This document shows positions 1-9,189 of a stretch of DNA of 64,000 nucleotides, piece after piece (the stretch's first letter is position 1; every line of letters starts with the position of its first letter). Made by a program: the position numbers and the translations under genes. Where the stretch lies: NCBI RefSeq assembly GCF_001639275.1, contig NZ_LWMU01000092.1, positions 34,823 to 98,822 on the forward strand, in the 5' to 3' direction. The notes below the pieces were generated by a model. That model was not told the DNA's origin. It worked only from the letters and a program-made list of their open reading frames with translations, and ran no database searches. This stretch comes from Methanobrevibacter oralis (GTDB lineage: Archaea; Methanobacteriota; Methanobacteria; Methanobacteriales; Methanobacteriaceae).

Positions 1-48
1 GTAATTGGTTTTATATTGGTTTTATTAGGTCAACTTATTGGTCTATAA
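1..48 (+). CDS. secE: SecE/Sec61-gamma preprotein translocase subunit, C-terminal end
   Basis: Only the last 15 codons are in the window, reading VIGFILVLLGQLIGL and then TAA. This hydrophobic tail fits the C-terminal membrane helix of SecE/Sec61-gamma, the small subunit of the SecYE translocon. The stronger argument is position: in Methanobacteriales secE directly precedes spt5 and the L11-L1-L10-L12 genes, as here. The start is off the left edge. Confidence 0.65.
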   Translation, partial: VIGFILVLLGQLIGL

Positions 49-124
49 TTAAGTTTATATCATATTACTTTTTACCCAAAATTTTTAATAATAATATTTT
101 AGTTTTATTTAACAACTAATTTTT

Positions 125-138
125 GAAAACTTTATATA
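125..138 (+). promoter_or_regulatory. Probable BRE/TATA promoter of the spt5-ribosomal protein operon
   Basis: A purine-rich GAAAAC is followed by TTTATATA, a good archaeal BRE/TATA pair. Initiation about 25 bases downstream would give a leader of roughly 265 nt before spt5. No start site is proven. Confidence 0.4.
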
Positions 139-320
139 CTATAATTAATACAAATATTAATATTATAAAAATCTTATTTTCAGGTTTTTACTTCTTGATA
201 ATTATGATTTTATAATAACTTTTAACTTAATGTATGATTTTATCTTAAATGTACAATAATACTTTAACTTCATTAAGTTGGATATTATTTGTATCTGAAC
301 CTATAGGACATAGGGGATAG

Positions 321-380
321 CTTAGTAAATTTTCGATTAAGATCGAATTACCTAAGAATATTCAATTTCAATAAATTGAA
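321..380 (+). promoter_or_regulatory. Two consecutive RNA hairpins in the spt5 leader
   Basis: Hairpin 1 (321-356) has TTCGAT/ATCGAA closed by a TAAG loop, extended by GTAA/TTAC and CTTA/TAAG with small bulges. Hairpin 2 (361-380) is a perfect 8-bp stem TTCAATTT/AAATTGAA with loop CAAT. They follow each other in the untranslated leader of the Spt5-L11-L1-L10-L12 genes, about 45 bases before the spt5 start. The pairing is visible; a regulatory role is inference. Confidence 0.45.
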
Positions 381-426
381 GAGGTTCATTAACCAGTATA
401 AATTATTAGAAATAGGTGAATTTTTT

Positions 427-894
427 ATGGAAGATACTAATAGTTCCATATATGCTCTTAAGACCTCAGCGGGTCAAGAAAGAAATGTTGCAAGGCTTTT
501 AGCTCGTAAAGCTAAAATTGCTGGTATAGGTGTTTCAGCAATTCTTGTTCCAGAATCTTTAAAAGGATATATTTTGGTTGAATCTTCAACTAAAATAGAT
601 TTAAGAAATCCTGACATGAAAATACAACATTTAAGAGGTGTTGTCGAAGGTAGTAGTTTTATTACTTTTGATGAAGTAAAAAGATTCTTAAAACCAGAAC
701 CTATTATTTCCTCTATACAGAAAGGAAGCATTGTTGAATTGGTGTCTGGTCCGTTTAAAGGTGAAAGGGCAAAAGTGGTTCGTATTGATGAATCACGTGA
801 AGAAGTCGTTCTTGAGTTAATAGAAGCAGCAGTACCTATTCCGGTTACTGTTAAAGCTGATCAAATTAGAATAATTCAAAAGGAGGCTGACTGA
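427..894 (+). CDS. spt5: Transcription elongation factor Spt5 (NusG-like)
   Basis: Spt5 is the archaeal NusG homologue; with Spt4 it clamps RNA polymerase and raises processivity. The 155-aa product has an NGN domain in its first 90 residues (opening with [17 protein letters not shown]) and a C-terminal KOW domain ([18 protein letters not shown]). I chose the ATG at 427 because AGGTGA lies just upstream and the length fits archaeal Spt5; the longer frame from a TTG at 376 runs into the leader hairpins. Its TGA overlaps the rpl11 ATG by one base, so it heads the stalk-protein genes. Confidence 0.9.
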   Translation: MEDTNSSIYALKTSAGQERNVARLLARKAKIAGIGVSAILVPESLKGYILVESSTKIDLRNPDMKIQHLRGVVEGSSFITFDEVKRFLKPEPIISSIQKGSIVELVSGPFKGERAKVVRIDESREEVVLELIEAAVPIPVTVKADQIRIIQKEAD

Positions 895-1373
895 TGGCTA
901 AAGATACAGTCGAAGTTCTTATCGAAGGTGGCAGCGCTACTCCTGGACCTCCATTAGGCCCAGCTTTAGGACCTTTCGGTATTAACATGATGCAAGTAGT
1001 TGAAGAAATCAACAAAAAAAGTGCAGACTTTGCAGGAATGAAAGTACCTGTTATTGTTAACATTGATAGAGATACAAAAGATTTTGAAATTGAAATTGGT
1101 ACTCCACCAACTACTTCACTTATCATGGAAGAACTAGGCATCGAAAAAGCTTCTCATGAACCAGGTTTAGATATTGTTAACGATTTACCAATAGACAAGG
1201 CTTTAAAAATAGCTAGAATGAAATTTGATTCATTACTTGCTAATGATTATAAAGCAGGTGTCAAAGAAGTAATGGGGACCTGTGTAAGTATGGGATTATC
1301 TGTAGATGGTAAAGACCCAAGAGAAGCACAAAAAGATGTTGATGCTGGAAAATATGATGATATCTTAGTATAA
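894..1373 (+). CDS. rpl11: Large ribosomal subunit protein uL11
   Basis: uL11 binds the GTPase centre of 23S rRNA at the base of the stalk. The 159-aa protein shows the family signature [20 protein letters not shown] near its start and the acidic linker to the C-terminal rRNA-binding domain. AGGAGG sits directly before the ATG, which overlaps the spt5 stop (TGATG), implying translational coupling. A gap of about 170 bases separates it from rpl1, so a second promoter could lie there. Confidence 0.95.
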   Translation: MAKDTVEVLIEGGSATPGPPLGPALGPFGINMMQVVEEINKKSADFAGMKVPVIVNIDRDTKDFEIEIGTPPTTSLIMEELGIEKASHEPGLDIVNDLPIDKALKIARMKFDSLLANDYKAGVKEVMGTCVSMGLSVDGKDPREAQKDVDAGKYDDILV

Positions 1374-1545
1374 TAAGTATGATCATTAAAATTTAAGTTA
1401 ATCATGCAGTGTATATGATGTTATAATAATTTATTATAATTGATATACTGTTTTTTCATGCAATCGTTTAGAAATAATTTTTCTTGTATTCGATACTCAT
1501 GAAACCAAATGAATAACCAATGAACAAATGTTCATGGGGGATAAT

Positions 1546-2184
1546 ATGACACAAGATGTAATAAACGCGGTGAAGGAGGCGAAAGAACAATCAAAGCCGA
1601 GAAACTTCACTGAGTCCGTAGATATTATTATTAATATCCGTGACTTAGATGTCAAAAAGCCAGAAAATAGGTTTAATGAGGAAGTTACTCTTCCTAACGG
1701 TCGTGGCAAAGATGTAAAAATCGGAGTCATTGCTGACGGTGAACTTATTGTTCAAGCTAAAGACGCTGGCTTAAGTCTTGTAATCAATAAACAGGATTTA
1801 GAGGAGTTGGGAAAAGACAGAAAAGCTGCTAAAAAAGCTGCAAATTCTGTAGATTTCTTTATAGCTCAAGCTGATATGATGCCACTTGTTGGTAGATTTT
1901 TAGGTCCAGTGCTTGGGCCTCGTAATAAAATGCCAAAACCAGTGCCCGCTACTATCAAATTAGATCCTCTTTTAGAAAGATTACGAAGTACTGTTAAAGT
2001 TGGTATAAAACAACAACCTACTATCCAAATTGTTGTTGGAAGCCAAGACATGCCAGTTGAAGAAGTTGCTGAAAATGTTGAAACTGTTCTTACAGTCTTA
2101 GACCGTCATTTAGAAAAAGGAAGAAGTCAAATAAAATCCATGTTTATTAAAACAACTATGGGACCAGTAGTGAGGGTGATCTAA
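1546..2184 (+). CDS. rpl1: Large ribosomal subunit protein uL1
   Basis: uL1 binds 23S rRNA at the mobile L1 stalk near the E site and in methanogens represses its own mRNA. The start at 1546 is preferred over the upstream in-frame ATG at 1528 because GGGGGA lies 5 bases before it and the resulting 212 aa match the family length. The region [20 protein letters not shown] is the classic L1 motif. Its own regulatory RNA target lies inside the first codons (separate entry). The stop overlaps the rpl10 ATG by one base (TAATG). Confidence 0.94.
   Translation: MTQDVINAVKEAKEQSKPRNFTESVDIIINIRDLDVKKPENRFNEEVTLPNGRGKDVKIGVIADGELIVQAKDAGLSLVINKQDLEELGKDRKAAKKAANSVDFFIAQADMMPLVGRFLGPVLGPRNKMPKPVPATIKLDPLLERLRSTVKVGIKQQPTIQIVVGSQDMPVEEVAENVETVLTVLDRHLEKGRSQIKSMFIKTTMGPVVRVI
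1570..1610 (+). promoter_or_regulatory. L1 autoregulatory binding site in rpl1 mRNA
   Basis: About 25 bases after the rpl1 start the RNA can form GTGAAG/CTTCAC (1570-1575 with 1605-1610) and GGC/GCC (1578-1580 with 1596-1598). The asymmetric loop between them has GA(G) on one side and GAGAAA on the other. This is the arrangement of the L1 site characterised in Methanococcus L1 mRNA, which mimics the 23S rRNA site. The match in sequence, loop layout and position is close, so feedback repression of L1 and the downstream stalk genes is likely. Confidence 0.8.
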
Positions 2185-3191
2185 TGGCTCATGTTGCTGA
2201 ATGGAAAAAAGAAGAAGTTACCGAGCTTAAAGGTATTATTGACCAATATGATGTTGTTGGAATCGTTGATTTAATGAATATTCCAGCAAAACAGCTCCAA
2301 GAAATGAGAAAAACTCTCAAAGGTAATGCTGTTATTAGAATGTCTAAAATTAACCTTATTAATTTAGCTCTCGAAGATTGTAATAGTGATAAAAATAATA
2401 TTGTTGAATTATCTGATTATATGGATGGTCAAGTTGCAGTTATTGCAACTGAAATGAATCCTTTTAAATTGTACAAAATATTAGAAGACAGTAAAACTTC
2501 AGCTCCTGCTAAAGCTGGATCAATTGCTCCTGAAGATATTATTGTACCTGAAGGTGACACTGGATTTGAACCAGGTCCATTTTTAGGTGAATTACAACAA
2601 GTTGGAATTCCTGCAAGAATAGATAAAGGTAAAATTGTTGTTTCAAAAGAAACTGTTGTTGTAGCAGCTGGTGAAGAAGTATCTAAGGATGTTGCAGCTA
2701 CTTTATCAAGAATGGATATTAATCCAATGGAAGTGGGAATCGATTTAAAAGCAGTATATGAAGATGAATCTGTTTATACTTCTGACGTACTTGCAATCGA
2801 CGAAGAACAAACATTAGCAGATGTTCAAAGAGCATTTTCAAATGCATTCAACTTGTCTGTTAATGCAGCGATACCTACTGATGAAACAATTTCCGCAATT
2901 ATATCTCTCGCATACAACAAAGCAGTTAGTGTTGGTGTAGAAGGAGCTATAATGACTTCTAAAACTTCTGAACCACTCATTGGTCTTGTACAATCCAGAA
3001 TGTTAGCTATTGCTTCTGCAGTTGTTGATAAAGAAGGTGCAATCGATGATGAGTTAGCTAAAAAACTAGCTAATGTTGCAGTATCTTCTGCACCAGTAGT
3101 TGAAGAAGAAGCTGTTGAAGAAGAGGAGGAAGAGGAAGAAGAAAATCAAGAAGAGGCAGCAGCAGCTGGGTTAGGCGCACTCTTCGGTTAA
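2184..3191 (+). CDS. rpl10: Large ribosomal subunit protein uL10 (archaeal P0)
   Basis: Archaeal L10/P0 anchors the stalk: its N-terminal domain binds rRNA and L11, and its C-terminal helices bind L12 dimers. The 335 aa include the family opening VAEWKKEEV, a middle domain, helical L12-binding repeats, and an acidic tail (a run of E then [10 protein letters not shown]) shared with L12 of the next gene. The start overlaps the rpl1 stop. The shared GLGALFG end is the conserved peptide that recruits elongation factors. Confidence 0.95.
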   Translation: MAHVAEWKKEEVTELKGIIDQYDVVGIVDLMNIPAKQLQEMRKTLKGNAVIRMSKINLINLALEDCNSDKNNIVELSDYMDGQVAVIATEMNPFKLYKILEDSKTSAPAKAGSIAPEDIIVPEGDTGFEPGPFLGELQQVGIPARIDKGKIVVSKETVVVAAGEEVSKDVAATLSRMDINPMEVGIDLKAVYEDESVYTSDVLAIDEEQTLADVQRAFSNAFNLSVNAAIPTDETISAIISLAYNKAVSVGVEGAIMTSKTSEPLIGLVQSRMLAIASAVVDKEGAIDDELAKKLANVAVSSAPVVEEEAVEEEEEEEEENQEEAAAAGLGALFG

Positions 3192-3252
3192 AATAATTAA
3201 TTAAAATTTTTTATTATGATAACCCTACATTTAAAAATTATATGGTGATAAC

Positions 3253-3558
3253 ATGGAATATATATATGCGGCAATGATTTTGCACAGTGCAGAAAAAGAT
3301 ATTAACGAAGAAAATGTTAAAAGTATTATCGAAGCAGCTGGTATTGAAGCTGATGAAGCAAGAGTAAAAGCTTTAATTGCAGCTTTAGAAGATGTGGATA
3401 TTGATGAAGCTATCGAAACTGCAGCTTTTGCAACAGCGGCTCCTGCAGCAGCTCCAGTAGAAGTAGCAGATGAAGAAGCTATTGAAGAAGAGGAAGAAGA
3501 AGACGAAGGTGCTTCTGAAGAAGAGGCAGCAGCTGGTTTAGGAGCATTATTCGGATAG
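3253..3558 (+). CDS. rpl12: Ribosomal stalk protein P1/L12
   Basis: The archaeal stalk protein has an N-terminal helical dimerisation domain ([19 protein letters not shown]), a hinge rich in Ala and Pro, an acidic stretch and the factor-binding tail GLGALFG. At 101 aa it has the usual length. GGTGATAAC precedes the ATG. It lies 61 bases after rpl10 and ends in a terminator hairpin that includes its own stop codon. Confidence 0.95.
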   Translation: MEYIYAAMILHSAEKDINEENVKSIIEAAGIEADEARVKALIAALEDVDIDEAIETAAFATAAPAAAPVEVADEEAIEEEEEEDEGASEEEAAAGLGALFG

Positions 3559-3587
3559 ATTTTTTAATCTATCACCTTTCTTTTTTT
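3554..3587 (+). terminator. Terminator of the ribosomal protein operon
   Basis: A perfect 8-bp stem GATAGATT/AATCTATC with a TTTT loop begins inside the rpl12 stop region and is followed by CACCTTTC and a run of seven T. Confidence 0.7.
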
Positions 3588-3715
3588 CAAACTATTTTTA
3601 AGGGTTTTAATAAATTTTAAATATATTTTACAATCAGTTTTTAGCGCTAATTTTTGATAATTATTTATTTAATAAAAAACAGAAATTTTACTAATAAATA
3701 ATTTGACTGATTTGA

Positions 3716-6403
3716 ATGGTAGAAATATTTAATGAACTTAATTATAAAAAACAAAATTGTAAGACTTGTGGGCAGGAGTTTTATTCACAAGTTGATAGGG
3801 ACACTTGTGGGGATGCACCTTGTGATGAATATGAATTTATCAACAATCCTGCAACAGATAAACCTTATAATCTGTATGAGATTCAACAAGTTTTCAAAGA
3901 ATTTTTAGAAAATGAAGGCCATGTAGCTATACCTAGATACCCGATTTTAGCTAAACGATGGAGAGATGATGTATTTTTAGTTGGAGCTTCAATATTTTGT
4001 TTCCAGCCATGGGTAACTTCTGGTTTAGTTAAACCTCCAGCCAATCCTCTTGAAATTGCACAACCTTCTGTTCGTCTTAATGATGTTGATAATGTAGGGC
4101 GAACTGGAAGGCACATGACTTGTTTTACAATGGGATCTCATACTGTAATTAATACTGAAGATAATTTTATTTATTGGGAAGATAGAACAATAGAACTTTG
4201 CCATAAGTTCTTTGAATATATAGGGATTAATACCGAAGAAATTACATTCATCAAATCTTGGTGGAGTGGTGGTGGTAATGAAGGACCATGTTATGAAGTG
4301 TGTTGTAGAGGAGTAGAACTAGCTACTTTAGTTTTTATCCAATACGAAACTTTAGAAGATGGTGGTAAAAAAGAAATTCCAATTAAAGTGGTAGATACAG
4401 GTTATGGTCTTGAAAGAATTGCTTGGATTTCACAAGGAACACCAACAGCATACGATGCTTGTTTTAAACCAGTGGTTGATAAACTTAAAAAGTTAACTGG
4501 TGTGGAGATAAACGAAGAAATTCAAGGTCGTAATGCTCAAATAGCTGGAATGATGGATATTGAGGATATTGGGGATTTAAAAGAACTCCGTCAACAGGTG
4601 GCTAATAGTTTAGGTGTTTCTCTTGAAGAATATTTAAAAGCTGCTGAACCAATGGAAGCTATTTATATTATTGCAGATCATACTCGTTGCCTTGCATTCA
4701 TGTTAGCTGATGGAATCATTCCTTCTAATGTAAAAGAAGGTTATTTAGCACGTTTAGTTTTAAGAAGAACTGTTAGATTTATGAAAGATTTAAATATGAA
4801 GGAATCTCTAGCTGATATAATGTATATTCAACTTGACTTCTTATCTGAGTTCTATCCTGAAATTAAAGATTCTGAAGAACATATTATGAATATAATTAAA
4901 TTAGAGGAAGAAAGATATGATTCTACTATTAAAAAAGGAAAAAGCATTGTTAAAAGATCTATTAAAAGACTTAAAAAAGAATGTAAAAACGAAATGCCTC
5001 TTGAAATGTTAATAGATTTATATGATGCACATGGAATTCCTCCAGAAAGTGTTGAAGAATTAGCAGATAAGGATTTTAAAGTAAATGTTCCAGACAATTT
5101 CTTTACTTTAGTAGCAGGAGCTCATGAAAAAGATGATTCTAATAAAAAATCTACATTTGACCTTGATTATCCTGAAACAGATCTGTTATTCTATAAAGAT
5201 TTCTACCAAAAAGAATTTGTTGCTAATGTTTTAGGAATTGTTGAAAAAGATGGTCGTAAAGCATTAGTTTTTGATAAAACAATATTTTATCCAGAAGGGG
5301 GAGGTCAACCTTCAGATATTGGTCAAATAACTGTTGATGAAGTTACATATGAAGTAAATCATGCTGAAAAAATTAATAATGTTGTTTTACACTATGTTAA
5401 TGGGGATGTATGTGATTTAGAAGGTAAAAATGTTAGTGGAATTATTGATTGGGATAGAAGAATCACTTTAGCCCGTCATCATACTGCAACTCATTTAATC
5501 GTAGCTGCAGCTCGTAAAATCTTAGGACAACACATTTGGCAAGCAGGAGCTCAAAAAGGAATTAAAAGAACTCGTATAGATTTATCACACTACAAACGTA
5601 TAACTCCTAAGGAACTTAATCAAATTGAAAGATTGGCTAATGAATATGTAATGAATAATATTGATTTGGATATTCAATTACACTCAAGAGATGAAGCAGA
5701 AGCATTATATGGTTTTAAACTTTATCAAGGAGGTATTGTTCCAGGTAAAATTATTCGTGTAGTTAAAATCCCTGAAATTGATGTTCAAGCTTGTGCAGGA
5801 ACACATGTTTTAAGAACTGGTGATATTGGAGCTATTAAAATCAACAAAACAGAAAGAGTTCAAGATGGTGTTGAAAGAATTGATTTTTCAGCGGGTCTTG
5901 CAGCTGTTGATTCAATTCAAAAAGATAATAAATTATTATCTGACAGTTCAAAAGTATTTAAAGTTGAAGGTTCACAACTTCCAAAAACTTGTGATAGGTT
6001 TTTCTCTGAATGGAAAGTACAGAAAAATGAGATTGACAAGTTAAAATCTGAAATAGCTAGTTTAAAAATGAACTCCCTTGCAGATGATTATGTTGAAATT
6101 AAAGATCTTAAAGTTGTATCAGAATTAATTGATGGTGATTTTAAAGAACTTCAAAAAATTGCAACTGACTTTACAGATAATGGAAAAGCAGACGTTGTTA
6201 TTATGGGTAATAATGATGGTAAAATCGTTGGAGCAGCATCTAAAAAAGCTATTGATAATGAAGTTAAAATCAATGAAATTATTAAAATAGCAGCTGGCGT
6301 TTTAGGTGGAGGCGGTGGAGGCCGTTTAACTTTAGCACAAGGTGCTGGTAAAGACACTTCTAAAATGCAAGAAGCTATTAAAACAGCTGTTGATTTAATT
6401 TAA
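3716..6403 (+). CDS. alaS: Alanyl-tRNA synthetase
   Basis: AlaRS charges tRNA-Ala. The 895-aa protein begins with the archaeal extension containing a Cys cluster (CKTCGQEF, CGDAPCDEYEF) and has the class II catalytic core in roughly the first 350 residues. The editing domain carries the zinc/editing motifs HTATHL and CAGTH. A C-terminal oligomerisation domain ends in a glycine-rich loop (GGGGGGR). The start is not supported by a strong ribosome binding site; the gene may be nearly leaderless after the AT-rich gap, and the ATG at 3731 is an alternative. A T-rich stretch after the stop probably terminates it. Confidence 0.95.
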   Translation: MVEIFNELNYKKQNCKTCGQEFYSQVDRDTCGDAPCDEYEFINNPATDKPYNLYEIQQVFKEFLENEGHVAIPRYPILAKRWRDDVFLVGASIFCFQPWVTSGLVKPPANPLEIAQPSVRLNDVDNVGRTGRHMTCFTMGSHTVINTEDNFIYWEDRTIELCHKFFEYIGINTEEITFIKSWWSGGGNEGPCYEVCCRGVELATLVFIQYETLEDGGKKEIPIKVVDTGYGLERIAWISQGTPTAYDACFKPVVDKLKKLTGVEINEEIQGRNAQIAGMMDIEDIGDLKELRQQVANSLGVSLEEYLKAAEPMEAIYIIADHTRCLAFMLADGIIPSNVKEGYLARLVLRRTVRFMKDLNMKESLADIMYIQLDFLSEFYPEIKDSEEHIMNIIKLEEERYDSTIKKGKSIVKRSIKRLKKECKNEMPLEMLIDLYDAHGIPPESVEELADKDFKVNVPDNFFTLVAGAHEKDDSNKKSTFDLDYPETDLLFYKDFYQKEFVANVLGIVEKDGRKALVFDKTIFYPEGGGQPSDIGQITVDEVTYEVNHAEKINNVVLHYVNGDVCDLEGKNVSGIIDWDRRITLARHHTATHLIVAAARKILGQHIWQAGAQKGIKRTRIDLSHYKRITPKELNQIERLANEYVMNNIDLDIQLHSRDEAEALYGFKLYQGGIVPGKIIRVVKIPEIDVQACAGTHVLRTGDIGAIKINKTERVQDGVERIDFSAGLAAVDSIQKDNKLLSDSSKVFKVEGSQLPKTCDRFFSEWKVQKNEIDKLKSEIASLKMNSLADDYVEIKDLKVVSELIDGDFKELQKIATDFTDNGKADVVIMGNNDGKIVGAASKKAIDNEVKINEIIKIAAGVLGGGGGGRLTLAQGAGKDTSKMQEAIKTAVDLI

Positions 6404-6432
6404 GGATGTTTAAACCATTCTTTTTTTAATTT

Positions 6433-6486
6433 TTTATCCATCATGATGGAATTACTAAAGTTTGTGAAGTGATCATGATGGATAAA
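6433..6486. repeat. 15-bp perfect inverted repeat containing palindromic ATCATGAT cores
   Basis: TTTATCCATCATGAT (6433-6447) recurs inverted at 6472-6486, 24 bases apart. The left arm also lies in a 14-bp palindrome, TCCATCATGATGGA (6437-6450). It sits between alaS and the IS630 element, outside the element's terminal repeats, so the element does not explain it. It could be a transcription terminator stem, an operator pair, or the end of an older insertion. Confidence 0.6.
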
Positions 6487-6501
6487 TATTTGGATATTCT
6501 A

Positions 6502-7880
6502 GTAAATTACGAAACTTTTTTAAATAATAAATTATAAATAATAATTTATGGTAGGAAGAAAACAAATACATTTAAAACAACATTTAAGCACTAAAGAAAT
6601 AGAAGATTTACTCAACGAATACAATTATTATTATAAAATTTATTTAAGGCTTTTATTTATTCGCATGATTGATAAAGGTGAAAAATTAGATTATGTTTGT
6701 GAATTACTTGATATAACTATTCCAACAGGTTATAATTGGTTAAATGCGTACAATGAAGGTGGATTTGAGGGTTTAAAACCTAAGTTTGCTGGAGGACGTC
6801 CTTCTAAATTATCTACTGAACAATTTTTAAAATTAAAAGAATTAATTGAAGAAAAGGTAGATAATGGTGAGAAATTATCAAGAAAAGATGTTCATAAGTT
6901 AATTATAGAAGAATTTAATGTAGATTATAGCTTAAAAAGGGTAGGTGAGATAATTAGAAAGTGTGGATTTAATTATAATAAAGCTTATCCCTTTCTTTAC
7001 AAAGCAACCTGAAAATGCTAAAAGAAATTTTAAAAGAAAGATTAAAAGTTATTGATTTAACTAAAAATGAAAAAATAGTCTTTTTTGATGGTTCATCAAT
7101 TCAAAATCAACCATAATTCTTCAAAATCAGTATGTAAAAAAAGGTTCAAAAAATATAGCAAAGAAAAATCCTTATAAATTTAAAGTCAATGCTTTAGGTT
7201 CTATTGCATTAATAGGAAATCATAGTTTAACTATTTCAGAAACATCTAAAGCTCATGATATAGCAAAGGCTTTAATTGAAATTAAGATAGCAAATACTGA
7301 AATACCACTTTTAAAATCTTTATTAAATAAAGTCTTGCTAGACTCTGATTTATCTTCAAATCAAATTCAACAAAAAATTTTTAGAAAAAAATTCTAATAA
7401 AAAAGATTTTATAAATAAAATAATGAAAAACATTAAAAATAATCAATTAACAACTGTTGAATTAGCATCAAAATTGGAAAAACAAAGTAAAAAAGAAAGT
7501 TTAGACAATAAAAGAAGAATTGATTTAACAAAACGTGAAATTCTATTTGAAAATATTAAAGAAGAAATTAAACAATATTCTTATTCAGAACCAACAATTC
7601 ATATTATTTTAGATAATTATAGCGTTCATAAAACTGAATTAATTAAAAAAATATGTGAAATTTTAAATATGAATTTAATATATTTGCCTCCTTATTCCCC
7701 ACAATTTAATCCTATTGAACAAACATGGAGAACATGTAAAATATATGTTAAAAGAAAATATCATGATTGTAAAGAAAAATTAGAAGAATTTTTTGTTGAA
7801 ACATATTTTAAAGTAGTTAATGAATGTAATTTCTTTAATTGGTGGAGTGAAACATTTTTAAAAAAAGTTTTGTAATTTAC
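6502..7880 (+). mobile_element. Decayed IS630-family insertion sequence with terminal inverted repeats
   Basis: The ends GTAAATTACGAAACTTTTTT (6502 on) and AAAAAAGTTTTGTAATTTAC (to 7880) are inverted copies with one mismatch, flanked on both sides by TA (6500-6501 and 7881-7882). TA is the expected target duplication for IS630/Tc1-type elements. The 1379-bp element contains one broken transposase gene and nothing else. It looks immobile unless helped in trans by a related transposase, such as the one at the right end of the window. Confidence 0.8.
6548..7875 (+). pseudogene. IS630-family DDE transposase, frameshifted
   Basis: The first intact piece (6548-7012) is the helix-turn-helix half, with TIPTGYNWLNAYNEGGFEGL. 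The frame then changes: a second frame carries KEILKERLKVIDL and VFFDGSSIQ (first catalytic Asp region) and ends at a stop near 7115. A third holds NPYKFKVNALGSIAL, and the last piece (7423-7875) has the second half of the catalytic core, HIILDNYSVHKT and LPPYSPQFNPIEQTWR. At least three shifts or stops are needed to read through, so this is a pseudogene. The pieces in order reconstruct a normal transposase. Confidence 0.85.
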
Positions 7881-8010
7881 TATAGTTACTAAATTTGAGA
7901 ATTTTGGTGATTTTTTTAATATTAATATTGTATACATACATTTAAATATAGGTTTTGCATATAAATTATAATTGAAAGATTTAGAAGGTAAAAATTTCTT
8001 TTTTATATAA

Positions 8011-8077
8011 AAGAAGTTCAGCCTCCTTTAGCTTCGTCGCCACAGGCGACGACTATATTACGGCGAGGGGGTTCTTC
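8011..8077 (-). other. GC-rich structured RNA or terminator after the DUF3800 gene
   Basis: In very AT-rich surroundings this stretch is GC-rich. It contains the perfect 7-bp hairpin CGTCGCC/GGCGACG with loop ACA (8035-8051), flanked by CCTCC and GGGGG that can pair, and by GAAG/CTTC at the outside. It lies directly after the stop of the minus-strand DUF3800 gene, with TTTT beyond it in that direction. A terminator for that operon is the simplest reading; a small RNA is also possible. Confidence 0.45.
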
Positions 8078-8675
8078 AATCTTCAAAAACTTTTTTTACA
8101 ATTAAATTATCAAGTAAATCAATAAATTCAGAATTGTCATGCTCCATACATTGAAATACAGACCATGCAATTATATCAATAATTTGTAAACCTTTGTGAT
8201 TTACTGAATCTTCATGTTTAATGTCAACATTGCAACCATTAGGATTATTCAAATTATCTAAAAACATCTTATTGAAATTATTCACATATTTTTCCTTTGG
8301 TTTACATTTATCTATTATAATATTAGTCGAATCTGTAATATTTAATTCCTTAGCTAGTTGTGAAGCTATTGTATCATATAATTTATTATAATCATAAGTA
8401 TTAGAAATTTTATAAATGTTTGTTTTATCCAATGTAATTACTATAGCCTTATAATCTTTTTTGTTGAGTTTTTTTAATAGCTTTTTTAAGATTGCATTGT
8501 CTGTTCTATTTCCTTTAAGCTCATTAGAACCACCTATCTTCTTCTTATGTATTATTCTAGCTTTTTTAATCAATCTATCTAATATGTTTGGGTTTTTTAC
8601 TATGATGGCTCCAATGACAAAGTATTTTGTTTGTTTTGCTAGTTCTCCTGATTCATCTATATATACATAATCCAT
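8076..8675 (-). CDS. DUF3800 family protein
   Basis: The 199-aa product opens with YIDESGE and has a conserved acidic pattern (TLDKTN, IIIDKCK) and GLQIIDIIAW near the C-terminus. These are the marks of DUF3800, a family predicted to have an RNase H-like fold with a DE-D type active site and often found in mobile and defence regions. Its biological role is unknown. It is the last gene of a three-gene minus-strand cluster inserted between alaS and thiI. Confidence 0.75.
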   Translation of the reverse strand: MDYVYIDESGELAKQTKYFVIGAIIVKNPNILDRLIKKARIIHKKKIGGSNELKGNRTDNAILKKLLKKLNKKDYKAIVITLDKTNIYKISNTYDYNKLYDTIASQLAKELNITDSTNIIIDKCKPKEKYVNNFNKMFLDNLNNPNGCNVDIKHEDSVNHKGLQIIDIIAWSVFQCMEHDNSEFIDLLDNLIVKKVFED

Positions 8676-8737
8676 ATATTATTTTTGTTTTGTTAAGTTA
8701 AAAACTTTCTTATCATAAGTGGTTGTTAATTATATGA

Positions 8738-8887
8738 CTATCCGTTTTCTATAATATCCCAGATTATTTTTCTAACTTTATAATCATCAAATTCTTCTTT
8801 ATTAAGCCATATATTATCAGTATATTCTTTAAGAGCTTTATTAATTTTGTCAGATTGAGATTTTGATAATTTGTAATTGGGTTGCAT
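8738..8887 (-). CDS. Small hypothetical protein (49 aa)
   Basis: The reading frame opens MQPNYKLSKSQSDKINKAL and ends at TAG. It starts 10 bases after the stop of the 89-aa gene upstream and ends 62 bases before the DUF3800 start, which suggests one transcript. The composition is charged and helical, with no motif I recognise. Its size and place fit an antitoxin or accessory partner, but that is a guess. Confidence 0.5.
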   Translation of the reverse strand: MQPNYKLSKSQSDKINKALKEYTDNIWLNKEEFDDYKVRKIIWDIIENG

Positions 8888-8896
8888 TATATAATC

Positions 8897-9166
8897 CTAT
8901 TCTTCATCAATTTTATGAGTAATTTCTTTGTATTTATCATCATATATTTCAGGTTCGATTTCTACTCCATTAGGGATGTATCCTTCATTTATTTTGTGAT
9001 TATATGTTCTATAGACAAGTGTTTCCATATAATTTTTATCAACAAATGGATTTTTACCATTATTAATATCATTTTGGTATAGCTCAAAGACTTTTTCTGA
9101 TAAATCATATTTATTTACTAATTCGTTGTCTTTAATGTATTCTTGTATTTTTTCCATGTCATTCAT
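8897..9166 (-). CDS. Hypothetical protein (89 aa), first gene of the DUF3800 cluster
   Basis: An acidic, Tyr- and Asn-rich 89-aa protein starting MNDMEKIQEYIKDNEL and ending ITHKIDEE, probably all helical. I recognise no family. It leads the minus-strand cluster with the 49-aa gene and the DUF3800 gene. Immediately upstream, on the other strand, are the remains of an ATPase gene, so its promoter region has been replaced or formed at an insertion junction near 9180. Confidence 0.5.
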   Translation of the reverse strand: MNDMEKIQEYIKDNELVNKYDLSEKVFELYQNDINNGKNPFVDKNYMETLVYRTYNHKINEGYIPNGVEIEPEIYDDKYKEITHKIDEE

Positions 9167-9189
9167 CCTAGCTATTTGGTCTAATCTTG

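Noticed and set aside
376..426. N-terminal extension of Spt5 from a TTG
   Set aside because: It would translate part of a perfect hairpin and gives a protein longer than family members; the ATG at 427 has a proper ribosome binding site.
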